Assembly: GCA_049999765.1 (NCBI GenBank)
Contig: JBNGIQ010006187.1
Span: 1-27,923, forward strand
Reading direction: 5' to 3'
From: Phaeoceros laevis
Taxonomy: Eukaryota > Anthocerotophyta > Anthocerotopsida > Notothyladales
Length of the DNA: 27,923 bases
A program made the translations under genes and the position numbers. Below are positions 18,809 to 27,468 of the stretch, one piece after another; positions within the stretch are counted from its first letter, which is position 1; each line of letters opens with the position of its first letter. The notes under the pieces are model-generated. The model made no database searches. It was not told the origin of the DNA and saw nothing but the letters and a program-made list of their open reading frames with translations.

Positions 18809-20670
18809 TCTCAAGCTTAAGGGCAGCGCTAGCCAGTAGCTAGCTAGAAGACAGCCCGACTCGTGACTCGTGACTAGTCACCGGTGCCTCATACCCGATC
18901 CGAAGGAGAAAATTGACAAGGACCGGACGAGTTCGCAAGGTTCCTCAAGATGCATAGAAGCTAGCTAGCTAGCTAGCAGCTCCATTGATTTATTACGAGC
19001 TAAGCCTCGAAGAAGAAGTCGTTTATTTCTGGTGTTCGGTTCCACGGGCAACACTGTTCTGCGGCCTTCAAGGTACGTACAGTACGCCGCACAAGTTTAC
19101 AGGATTCCAACTAATGCTCACCAAGAACATTTTGGCCAACCGGTTGAAATCCGGTCACTCCCTATTTTTCCGGTTATGCTTAGTTAATTTATACACTAAA
19201 TTTTCCGATCCCCATGGCCACGAACCGGTACCTCGCCGGGTCTAACCGGCAATTTACGTAGGGTAGCCGGTTTTGTAGCCACTGATTCCAACTTTACACA
19301 ACCAGCAACTTTACACAACCAGGGTCGTCCTTATTAGTCTAAAGCCTGGCACAGGAGTTCACATCGTCCAAAAACGATACTAAAACCTTGACATGTAACT
19401 TGTCACTTGTGCATGGATTTAATTTAATTTGCTTCCACATTCATGCATCTTTTGTTGAACCGCTAAAGAGATATTAGAGCCTTTATATGTGCATGCATAT
19501 AAGCACCAGCACCTTGGAGACTGCTCAACAGCGACTGTGTGATCTCGGAACTTGTGCATGCATGAGGACCATTTACAAGCATCCATCACGTGCTTGCAAG
19601 GGGCGTCACCGCTTGAGGTTGCTTTGCCGATTCCACCCGTGGCCAGCATGTCAATGACTCCCTAGACATGAACCCCATCCATGTTCCGAAACAGGACTTA
19701 CGCATTTCCAAGGGTATGTCGCACGGTAGCCAAAGCATGTCTGGCGCGGTGCTAACCATGGTTTTGGCTGTCCGGCGCTGTCTCCTTGATGACTGATGTG
19801 CTGAATTCCGGTATGGACCTCCGGCCCTCTGCAACTCTGTTCGAGCTTTTATCTCTTCATCTGAGGGCTCAGAGCTGTACAAATTGCAGGAGTCCTTGAA
19901 CAGACCTGTTCACAAGTTCGAGATTGCATCTATTAGTTAGTTGTTCCCTCTTGAGCGTTTATTCCTGCCGCATATATCCTGTCTGGAGCCGAAATCTCAT
20001 GCGGTTTTGCACCCTGCGTCGCAAAAATTCGCCTCAGGCTGTAAGACTGATCCAGACATGCACATTGAAAGTGAGCTCAATTCTAATGTCCACTACGCCA
20101 AATGTTCAATCTTGATTCCATAGAATTCTGTGGAAACGGCTTCCGTGAACTGCACCTGTAAAAAAGGTGCGCCTGAAAAAATACACTCAAATCAAGCAAG
20201 CTTCTTGCAAGGGTCTCAAGTCCTGAAGTTTCACTGCTCTGGAGATACATGATGATTTAGTCTGCTGTTCTAGAAATTCACATCCATGGGCTCTGACTTT
20301 GTCGTCTTAAACGCAACTAGGTCTGCAAATCTAATTTGTGCAGTCAAAAGGAACTTTTTGGAGGCAGCTTTGATAAAGCACCCTCGGAACTACAATGAGG
20401 ACACCCAAACTTCCACTACCTGCACATGAAAAATCAATAGCATGGAGCACTGAAGCATGGGTGACTATGCGGCTGCTATTTAAAGTCCTTTAGCAGTCAT
20501 GTGACTCATGTCTGAAGCGATTTGGTCCTCAGAGAAGCTGGATGCTTGGATCGAAGGGCAAAAAGCTTTAGGGTTACAGCCAACGGGCTCACAGGACGTT
20601 TGCGTTTGTTGTATTACAAATACCACCTGGACCGTGATGGTGGGAGAACTCTTGTTCGTTCTTGGAAGGA
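18809..20670. other. Long gene-free interval between the kinase and F-box genes
   Basis: I see no supported gene in about 1.8 kb. It contains the divergent 5' flanks of the kinase (minus) and the F-box gene (plus). There is a palindromic gctagctagctagctagc run near 18960-18978, several ccggtt/aaccgg words between 19137 and 19275, and a 17-base tandem pair (aactttacacaaccagc) at 19290-19322. The open frames within it have no recognisable content. Confidence 0.5.
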
Positions 20671-22113
20671 ATGGAGCGCAAGCTTATTCCGCGAAGGTCG
20701 AGGATGCAGCCGAACAGATTGTGGCGGCTGTGGAAGAAGCCGAGCTGGGAGGCAAAGCGGCTTGTACTGGACAGGAAGAGGCGACAGCGGAGAAAGCTGA
20801 GGGCACTCCAACAGCAGCTTCCAGATGACGTTCTCGCAGAGCACATCTTCTCCAAGCTGTCGTTGGAGACCCTGCTGCACATCAGGCTGACCTGCAAACG
20901 ATGGAATCAGCTGATTTCGGGCAGAGTGTTTGATAGTATTGAACCCCGGCAGACCCTGGTGCATATTCTACATAGAGACAGGCGGAGAGCGAAAACGATA
21001 GCGGTCGCTCACAATCCCTCAACTCTCAACGCTGTTTGGCGTCCCATCTGGTGGCCGAGAGATGATGGGGGGTGGTTTGCCCAGGTGGATGGCCCCTTTG
21101 TGGTCCAGGTCCATGAATATAGTCCAGGTGACCCAGCTTCGAATTCTTCCCGCTGTTCTAGAGTTTTCACTGTCCATAATCTTCTAACGATGGAGTATCA
21201 TGTGATACCAGAACCTGTACCAGCCTTGTCAGAATCTGAGAACCGCAGATCAGATCGTTGTTTGACACTGTTTGGTGCTACTAAGGAGGACTACAACGCA
21301 CTGATGGTCACCCTCATTACATCCGTGCGTGGTGAGGATCCGACAACTCATAGTACCAGTTACTTCTATACACACCTATACGCTTCAGCGACGAACACTT
21401 GGAGGCATATCAGCTGCACTTCTTTGACCGATGAGGATCTTGGTATTGATCATGAAGAAGCAACGGGGCTTCCTGATGTAGCAAACTTTGGCCATGGATT
21501 TTTTAATGGCAGGTTTGTGTTTTTGACCTGTGGCACATCCTTCCTCAAGCATGCGCGCCACGATAAACACAGGCTCTGGGCGTTTGATTTGCAACAGCAG
21601 ACATGGACTCGCATCCCTACAAATATCTATGGACCTCAACGCTCTTCACCATGCTTAAGTGAGAGTTTGGTGCGTGGCATTAAGTATGTTACTTGTATGG
21701 GGAAACTGCTGGCGGTTGTTGTAGATGGCACCGCTTGGTGCCATTGGATCCAGAAGGGCGTCACTGATGGTGAGCATACGGAGATAGCCATCATTTTTCA
21801 ATTCTGCGGATTCCCATTGGAGGGAGTTGGCACTCAGGGTTGGAAAGTGATCTCGAGGATGCCTCCAGGGCTGATGCTTTGTTTCCATGGGATTGGACTG
21901 GCGGCAAGTTATGTTGTAAATGAGGTGATTTACTTCTGTCCATCTGTTAAATTTGGGGGGCTGCGCAGGAGGTTTGCCGTGCTTTACGACTTGCGTGAGG
22001 ACTCCTGGAAGAAAGTATCAAATTTGAACACTGTTTACAGCTTCAACAGAAGTGATATAGAATATTGTTTGAGCGTGACATCCGATCTTGTTAACTATTC
22101 GCTCAAGAATTGA
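20671..22113 (+). CDS. F-box protein with kelch/beta-propeller-like C-terminal region
   Basis: This frame of 480 residues starts at the first ATG (20671); a TGA in the same frame lies at 20635-20637. The N-terminus is very basic (many R and K up to residue 43). An F-box follows at about residues 50-88 (LPDDVLAEHIFSKLSLETLL, then a helix with LTCKRWNQLI). The C-terminal 390 residues have recurring W/F-rich strands, such as LWAFDLQQQTWTRIPTN and FAVLYDLREDSWKKVSNLN, which resemble kelch or F-box-associated propeller blades. F-box proteins join SCF ubiquitin ligases through SKP1 and choose targets with the C-terminal domain; the target here is unknown. It appears intact and intronless. A truncated inverted copy lies at 12205-13168, and a more distant relic lies at 5425-5900. 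Confidence 0.85.
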   Translation: MERKLIPRRSRMQPNRLWRLWKKPSWEAKRLVLDRKRRQRRKLRALQQQLPDDVLAEHIFSKLSLETLLHIRLTCKRWNQLISGRVFDSIEPRQTLVHILHRDRRRAKTIAVAHNPSTLNAVWRPIWWPRDDGGWFAQVDGPFVVQVHEYSPGDPASNSSRCSRVFTVHNLLTMEYHVIPEPVPALSESENRRSDRCLTLFGATKEDYNALMVTLITSVRGEDPTTHSTSYFYTHLYASATNTWRHISCTSLTDEDLGIDHEEATGLPDVANFGHGFFNGRFVFLTCGTSFLKHARHDKHRLWAFDLQQQTWTRIPTNIYGPQRSSPCLSESLVRGIKYVTCMGKLLAVVVDGTAWCHWIQKGVTDGEHTEIAIIFQFCGFPLEGVGTQGWKVISRMPPGLMLCFHGIGLAASYVVNEVIYFCPSVKFGGLRRRFAVLYDLREDSWKKVSNLNTVYSFNRSDIEYCLSVTSDLVNYSLKN

Positions 22114-22449
22114 GGTTCTAGATTACTGAAGTGATAGCCGAGGAACCATGCATCTTGTAGGCAGTGAACCACAAGGGGTGTCTCTAGTGAGGAGGGAATA
22201 AAACCTGAACATTTCTGCCATGTCAAAATTTGAAAGACGTGATAGACGTGTTCGCCAGCGAAGCCATGTTTTCCTGTGACTTTATGCGGACACTGGCTAT
22301 GCTGGATGGCTCATACAGCATCCCTTCCAATAAGGGCATTTTCATTTCCACCGCATTGTTCTTTAGATTCCGTCATTCCAGTTCACATGCAGGTTGGACT
22401 CCTACCACCTTACGCCCTTGATGAGAGACGTATGGTTTGAACAAAGTCG
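21453..22449 (+). repeat. Right arm of the inverted duplication (F-box 3' end and flank)
   Basis: This arm pairs with 12205-13168 as an inverted repeat. Similarity starts inside the F-box gene at tgaagaag (21453) and ends at ttgaacaaagtcg (22437-22449), about 336 bases past the stop codon. The arms are separated by about 8.3 kb. Confidence 0.85.
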
Positions 22450-22921
22450 CTGTCTCCCCTACTGTCCCGCGCCCGTCCAGCTGTACACATCACACTTCTC
22501 AGTCGCCTGTTCATCTCGAAGTACTTCAGGAGCCATCCACTCCGGCTGTGATGAATGAACAAACAAATCGTTTCAGATCATCCTTTCACCTTAACAGGGC
22601 CCTGCCCTCATTCAATATGTTCTTCAAATACCCCGGGTATCCACTGGAAAATGCCCACGTTCTCACTTCCAATCAGCTCCCTTTCTTTTCAGTTGAGGAG
22701 ATCCATCATTCTGTGTTCTGATACGTGGTGGATCAGTGTCCGCGATCCCTGTCAATGTCTCAGTTTGACAGGGATAGGGTTAAGCACGCACATTCACCCC
22801 AAGAGAAAGACAACAAGATTTCTCAGTTTGACGGGGATAGAGTTAAAAGCACATTCCCACCCAAGAGAAAGACAACAATCTCTGCACACACACCTGAGCA
22901 CTGGCTAGATCTTCAGTATTC
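22450..22921. repeat. Spacer with a 63-bp tandem pair and a hairpin
   Basis: The unit starting tctcagtttgac.gggatag occurs at 22758 and 22821 and includes aagagaaagacaacaa in both copies (to about 22880). An inverted repeat, atccctgtcaa/ttgacagggat, lies at 22745-22755 and 22765-22775. I see no gene here. Confidence 0.75.
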
Positions 22922-23178
22922 TCACGGTCGACCCTTACAACTGCAACGCCCGTTTGCGAATCGATGCACACGGTACCCATCCCTTACCACAATTGATGTC
23001 TCTCTGTTCAAGCCTTGACATGATTTCCGTGGAGCTGTGGCAGTCGCTCCACATGCGTAGATTCTTCGTTACCACCAGAGGTGTCCCACTTGAAGTGTTC
23101 AACAGACCAAACGCCAGAGCTAGCTTCTCAGCATGCCCACAAAGCACATCTTCCTTTTCCCCTCGTGAACTGTAACAC

Positions 23179-25789
23179 TGCTCGTCCGGGGCCCATTTGT
23201 CACAACAAATTGAAAGAGAGGGTAACCCTAGGTCAGGAGGGCAACTCGACTCACTGTCGTGTTCCAACGGGAACTCCTAGAGCTATTAAAGAAAGGTAGG
23301 GACCGGAGGAATGATTGAATGATTGTTGGTTGGGAAGGGAAAGCAGAGATGTGGTGGCAACAGGACGTACATGTTTGAGCGTGTGGCAGATGGAACTGCA
23401 GCAGCCTCTCAATTTCCAGCTTGGCGCGTGCAGCACCGAATCTGGACGCTTTTCGGTTCAGATTGGCGGGATGCAGGGCAGGTCAGACTTGCCCTGGAGC
23501 CGCTCGGGGTGGCAAGCGGCAGCCCAAGGTGGTGCACTTGAGGTATAGGTCCACCCTGTGCGTGTCGTTCTCATGCACGGCAGCGGGGGGCTGTTGGCAG
23601 CACAGGCCAAGAGGCTCGATGAAGGGAGAAAAGAGCGTTCTGTTGGACTCGGGGTCTGATCCTGATGTGGAGGAGCAACAGGAGCATGCAGATGGCCAGA
23701 ATTTCCCCGCTGACGGATCTTGCTGCGGCCAAACGCGTATTTGTAACAAGCAATTGCTCAGGAGTGAGAGTATCGCAGGCGTGACTGCTACACCGGACGG
23801 ACCTGCTGGCTGCGACAAGGTGAGAGGGTTACGGCAGTCTGGGGTCTGTGCTGTCTCTTGTGCCGAAAGGCGCGGCAGCTAAGCAGTTCGTTGGGCGGAG
23901 TTCATGCAGGCTTCGTTTAGGTTGATCTGGGGCTCTGTCAGCGAGAAGAGCAAGCAGCACAAGTATGATGTGGTCTCGTTTGGCAGTGGCAACATCACTG
24001 CCGCTGTTCGGAGTAGCAAACAGGTGCTCTCTCTTGCGTCTGTGACTTCTTATCGACACTTCATCTGTTGCATTTTGCTGTTGATTTGAAATGCCCTGCT
24101 GTTGGTTGCAGATTACGCTTGTTTGGGAGTCTCCTCCTCGGTCAATATTTATCCTCTGCAAGCCGGAGTCATCAACAGTGGAATCCATGTGCAAAGAGAT
24201 GTCCAGGTGTGCATATTCACCTTCGGCTGCGTGTTATAGTTTTAGGTCTCTACTCTCTACTTCTGGCAGAGTCAAAGACTGCGCCATGGACTCTGACGGT
24301 CTTTTTCACTCGATGTTTGCTTTGCAGATGACTAAAGATGGAAGCGCATTGCCTGTCTTTGCCTTGCGTGCTTGCAGATGGTTGAAAGAAGAAAAGGGTA
24401 TTGCTCTGTATGTTGAGCCCCGTCTGAGGAAGCAACTGGTAGCAGAAAGTTCCTTTTACTCTTTTCTGCAGACTTGGGAGGAAGGTGAATTGGCTTTTCA
24501 CCTTGCAGGGCTCAACTTTAGGTGTCAGTCTGCAGTTTGGCTTGTTGTATCTGACAACTCGAGCTGGTTTTGCAGATGAGGACGTCCAGGAACTGTATAA
24601 GAAGGTTGATCTTGTGGTTACTCTTGGTGGAGATGGAACTATGCTTTGGGTGAGTAGCCGTGCAGGCTATTTTTGTTGTGCTTTAAGAGCAAATTTGGCA
24701 CCATGGCTGATGCGTGCACCTACTACATGTGTCTAGGCAGCAACTATGTTCAAGGGGCCTATTCCACCGGTTGTGGCGTTTTCCATGGGCTCCTTAGGTT
24801 TCATGACTCCCTTCAGTATCCTTTTTTGTCTCGGTGGAGGTCGTGTGAATCTTCTGACTGCTTGCTTGCTCTTTATGCCTACCTTGACCAGCACTCTTCA
24901 GGCAGCGACCGGTACAAGGATTATCTGCAAACCATCATGACAGGTCCAGTGAACATAACCCTCAGGCATCGCCTGCACTGCCAGATTGTGCGAAATGGTG
25001 AAGATGAGAATGGCAGTCAGCGAAAGCCAGCCACAGAAGACCATCTTGTCTTAAATGAAGTTGTTGTTGACCGTGGGATGTCTTCGTTTCTGACCAACTT
25101 GGAAGTTTATTGTGACAACGTGTTTGTCACACAGGTCCAAGGAGATGGTCTCATCTTGTCAACACCTTCTGGTAGCACGGCCTACTCCTTGGCGGCAGGT
25201 GGTTCAATGGTTCATCCCGAGGTAATTTGTAGCTCCTATTTGCAATCAGAATATTGCAGGTTGGTATATCAGTCGCCACCTCACAGTCCCATTGTTGTTT
25301 TACATCATGTGATCCAGGTTCCTGGCATTCTTTTCACTCCAATCTGCCCACATTCATTGTCCTTTCGACCTCTCATTCTACCAGAGTACGTGACTCTGCG
25401 TGTCCAAGTGCCAGCATCCAGCAGAGGGCAGGCTTGGGCGTCCTTTGATGGCAAGGACCGGAGGCAGCTCACACCCGGTGATACTCTGATTGTAAGCATG
25501 TCAGTATGGCCTGTCCCAGCCGTATGTGATCAAGAGTGCACAAATGACTTCTTCCGCAGTGTCAGGGAAGGCCTGCATTGGAACCTGAGAAAGAGCCAGT
25601 CTGCTGATGGTCCGGAAGACCAGGCTTGCTCCGATTAGTAAATCGAAGAGGAAACCGGTCCGGCAGTGTATATATAGGAGCTTATCGTTTAATGTACAAG
25701 TGATCCACCGACTTACAGGTCCCAAGTAGGCACAGTATTTAGGCTGAAACATATATTTTTGAAGTGCAAAGATGCCTTAAGTGGCTTCG
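23179..25789 (+). other. Insert carrying the NAD kinase gene inside the PPR-DYW relic
   Basis: PPR-DYW homology stops at about 25790 and resumes at about 23178 on the minus strand. The 2611 bases between contain the NAD kinase gene in the opposite orientation. The four bases acac flank both ends (23175-23178 and 25790-25793), which fits a 4-bp target duplication or a microhomology. I see no terminal inverted repeats. Ends are estimates, within a few bases to tens of bases. Confidence 0.55.
23619..25638 (+). CDS. NAD kinase, eight exons
   Basis: I propose exons 23619-23819, 23910-24023, 24112-24206, 24378-24484, 24576-24649, 24737-24815, 24902-25221 and 25318-25638. All introns are GT-AG and 86-171 bases long. 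The sum is 1311 bases, giving 436 residues in one frame. Exon 3 opens with the [14 protein letters not shown] segment of plant NAD kinases. [11 protein letters not shown] with the catalytic GGDGT motif is at 190-194, [16 protein letters not shown] spans the exon 6 end, LNEVVVDRG is at 274-282, and [15 protein letters not shown] (310-324) binds [12 protein letters not shown] is near the C-terminus. The enzyme phosphorylates NAD to NADP with ATP. The first exon is variable and its start (first in-frame ATG) is the least certain part. The last intron (25222-25317) is a multiple of three without a stop. It looks intact and sits antisense in a PPR-DYW relic. Confidence 0.9.
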
Positions 25790-25880
25790 ACACCAACTCT
25801 GTGTGAGGTACGTGGCCTCCTTCCTGCTTCACACGTGCATTTGTGCTCTCCACCTTAAGCGCAATAATATCCTTTCTCCC

Positions 25881-26095
25881 ACCAGAATTCTGTGTACCTT
25901 GTTATTCACCTCACCAGAATTCTGTGTACCTTGTTATTCACCTCAATGCTCGCCACAGCAGGTTTCTTGTTAGCTCCAGCTGCCTTTCTCTGTGTTTCAG
26001 GTAGGTGGTGGCCTTTCTCTGTGTTTCAATCCTGTCTACATCGGTCCACCTACCTGAAACACAATCCTGTCTACATCGGTCCACCTACCTGCATG
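25881..26095. repeat. Three short tandem duplications inside the PPR E+ region
   Basis: accagaattctgtgtacctt recurs at 25881 and 25913 (period 32). cctttctctgtgtttca recurs near 25983 and 26012, and aatcctgtctacatcggtcc near 26028 and 26062. Each adds bases to the E+ coding region of the PPR relic and breaks its frame. Confidence 0.8.
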
Positions 26096-26101
26096 TGCCA
26101 A

Positions 26102-26360
26102 GAGCACATAGGCAGACCATTTGCTATGCATTGGCCATGAGCACATAGGCAGACCATTTGAGGGTCCAGCTTAACAATGCTTTCAAAACACCTCACAGCC
26201 TTCTCTATATCCCTGTGACTTTTGCAGGCATTCAACAAAGACGTCAAGCCCACCACATTACTTTGGCCTTCACATGATAATAGCATCTTCTCTAGCTCAT
26301 CTAATTGGCCATTGGCCTTCACATGATAATAGCATCTTCTCTGGCTCATCTAATTGGCCA
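26102..26360. repeat. Two tandem duplications inside the PPR E motif
   Basis: gagcacataggcagacca is repeated at 26102 and 26139 (period 37). A unit of about 50 bases containing ttggccttcacatgataata is repeated at about 26262 and 26312. On the minus strand the second event duplicates the segment that encodes GQLDELEKMLLSCEG. Confidence 0.85.
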
Positions 26361-26840
26361 GCACGCCCAAGAAGATCATGATTGGCCCAAGAAAATCAAT
26401 CATGCAATCATGCAGTTGTAATGCTCAATAGTAGGTTTGATGCCATGCTCTTCAGCCATGGAATCCAAGAGTTCGCGACCCTCGTGAACCAGTCCCTCAT
26501 GACTGCATGCTACTACAAGGCAAGTAAAAGTAACATCATCCGGATGACCACCAGCAACTAACATCTCCTCAAAACAAGCTAGTGCCTTGCGACCTTCATC
26601 ACAAGCACCATACCCAGCAATCAGGGCGTTCCATGTGACCACATTCTTTGTGTTCATGCTGTCAAAAATCTGGCGTGCATCTTCTAGCTCACCACATTTT
26701 GCATACATGTCCACCAGGCAGGTGCTCACCACTACATTATCCAGCAGACCTCTTTTGACAATTTTTGAGTGCAGCTCCCTGCCCTTCTGCAAGGCACCAG
26801 TGCTTGCACACGCCTTCAGAAGGCAATGCTATCGTAGAGC

Positions 26841-27193
26841 CACTATTAAAGGTAGTTCATGCCTCTACTGAGAGAAGGAGAACATTTTTTACATAAGTCT
26901 CCAATTTGCCCTTTGGTGGTGAGAGCTACAGGGATAATGGCACTTGTGCCAATTTGGTCGGGATCTTGACAATCCTCTGTTCAGGTCGCACTGCCAGATG
27001 CTCTGGTATTCAGATATCTGGTGGACCTTCTGGAGAACGACTTGGATAGTTCTATGGATGTGAACACCCTCAAACATGGCGGAGAAGGCCAGGCAGGTCC
27101 TGCAGTCCAACGCACAGCTGTTCCGATGAATGAAGGATGTCATTAGTAAACCTTGGAGGGATCCTCATACTTTCAGCTTAAGCAAGCGTGCAG
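26841..27193. other. Spacer before the retrotransposon
   Basis: There is no supported gene. One plus-strand frame at about 26984-27140 reads LPDALVFRYLVDLLENDLDS, which has protein-like composition, but it is short and I cannot assign it. Confidence 0.35.
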
Positions 27194-27442
27194 TGTAACC
27201 AAAAGCAGGATAGTTTAGCAGCCGGGTAACTTATAATTAGGATTTGGGCAAATTATAATTAGAACTCGGATAACTTATAATTAGGATTCGTACTAGTAAT
27301 AGAACAATCTAAATACATGTAACTTGTTGGTTATATAAAGAGTCTTGGCCCGGCAGGGTTTTCCGGGCTTCAAGCTTGCAAATTAGTCGGTGCTTGAGAG
27401 GACCCTCGGCTGAAGTAGACTAAAATACTTGCGTCTCTTTCA
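27194..27442 (+). repeat. 5' long terminal repeat
   Basis: This 249-base LTR starts tgtaacc and ends tctctttca. It contains a promoter TATA (27332-27339) and three copies of a taacttataattagga-like word (27227, about 27250 and 27271), which look like upstream regulatory repeats. The five bases before it are tgcag; the matching duplication would lie beyond the other end. Confidence 0.7.
27332..27339 (+). promoter_or_regulatory. TATA box of the LTR promoter
   Basis: The sequence tatataaag within ggttatataaagag lies about 105 bases before the LTR end, a normal place for the U3 promoter of a short plant LTR. Transcription would begin about 30 bases downstream. Confidence 0.6.
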
Positions 27443-27444
27443 AT

Positions 27445-27456
27445 TGGTATCAGAGC
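27445..27456 (+). other. Primer-binding site (initiator-Met tRNA)
   Basis: TGGTATCAGAGC is the standard plant primer site complementary to the 3' end of initiator methionine tRNA, placed two bases after the LTR. Reverse transcription of the element would be primed here. Confidence 0.9.
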
Positions 27457-27468
27457 TAGGTTACGGAG

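Larger units (their letters stand above)
22922..26840 (-). pseudogene. PPR-DYW editing-factor gene relic, split by an insertion
   Basis: Read on the minus strand from 26840, the order is that of a PPR-DYW protein. LQKGRELHSKIVKRG is an L motif. STCLVDMYAKCGELEDARQI, WNALIAGYGACDEGRKAL and VTFTCLVVACSHEGLVHEG are S and P motifs. GLTSLLNACKSHRDIEKA is the E motif (about 26225). ASIEVNNKVHRILVG is the E+ motif (about 25930). NARVKQEGGHVPHTELV is the start of the DYW domain (about 25835-25790). The rest of the domain lies 2.6 kb further on: EKEDVLCGHAEKLALAFGLL and TPLVVTKNLRMWSDCH (23150-23020), then, after a frameshift, a degraded end GRCSCKGRP (stop at 22922). The HxE zinc site is present, the first C of CxDCH is W, and the DYW triplet is lost. 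Short tandem duplications break the E and E+ regions. Confidence 0.8.

Noticed and set aside
19586-19882. Minus-strand frame of 98 codons in the kinase/F-box spacer
   Set aside because: It has no recognisable domain and a length expected by chance in a 1.8-kb spacer.
20508-20828. Frame of 106 codons overlapping the start of the F-box gene
   Set aside because: It is in another frame, overlaps the basic N-terminus and F-box coding sequence, and has low-complexity alanine/glutamate content.
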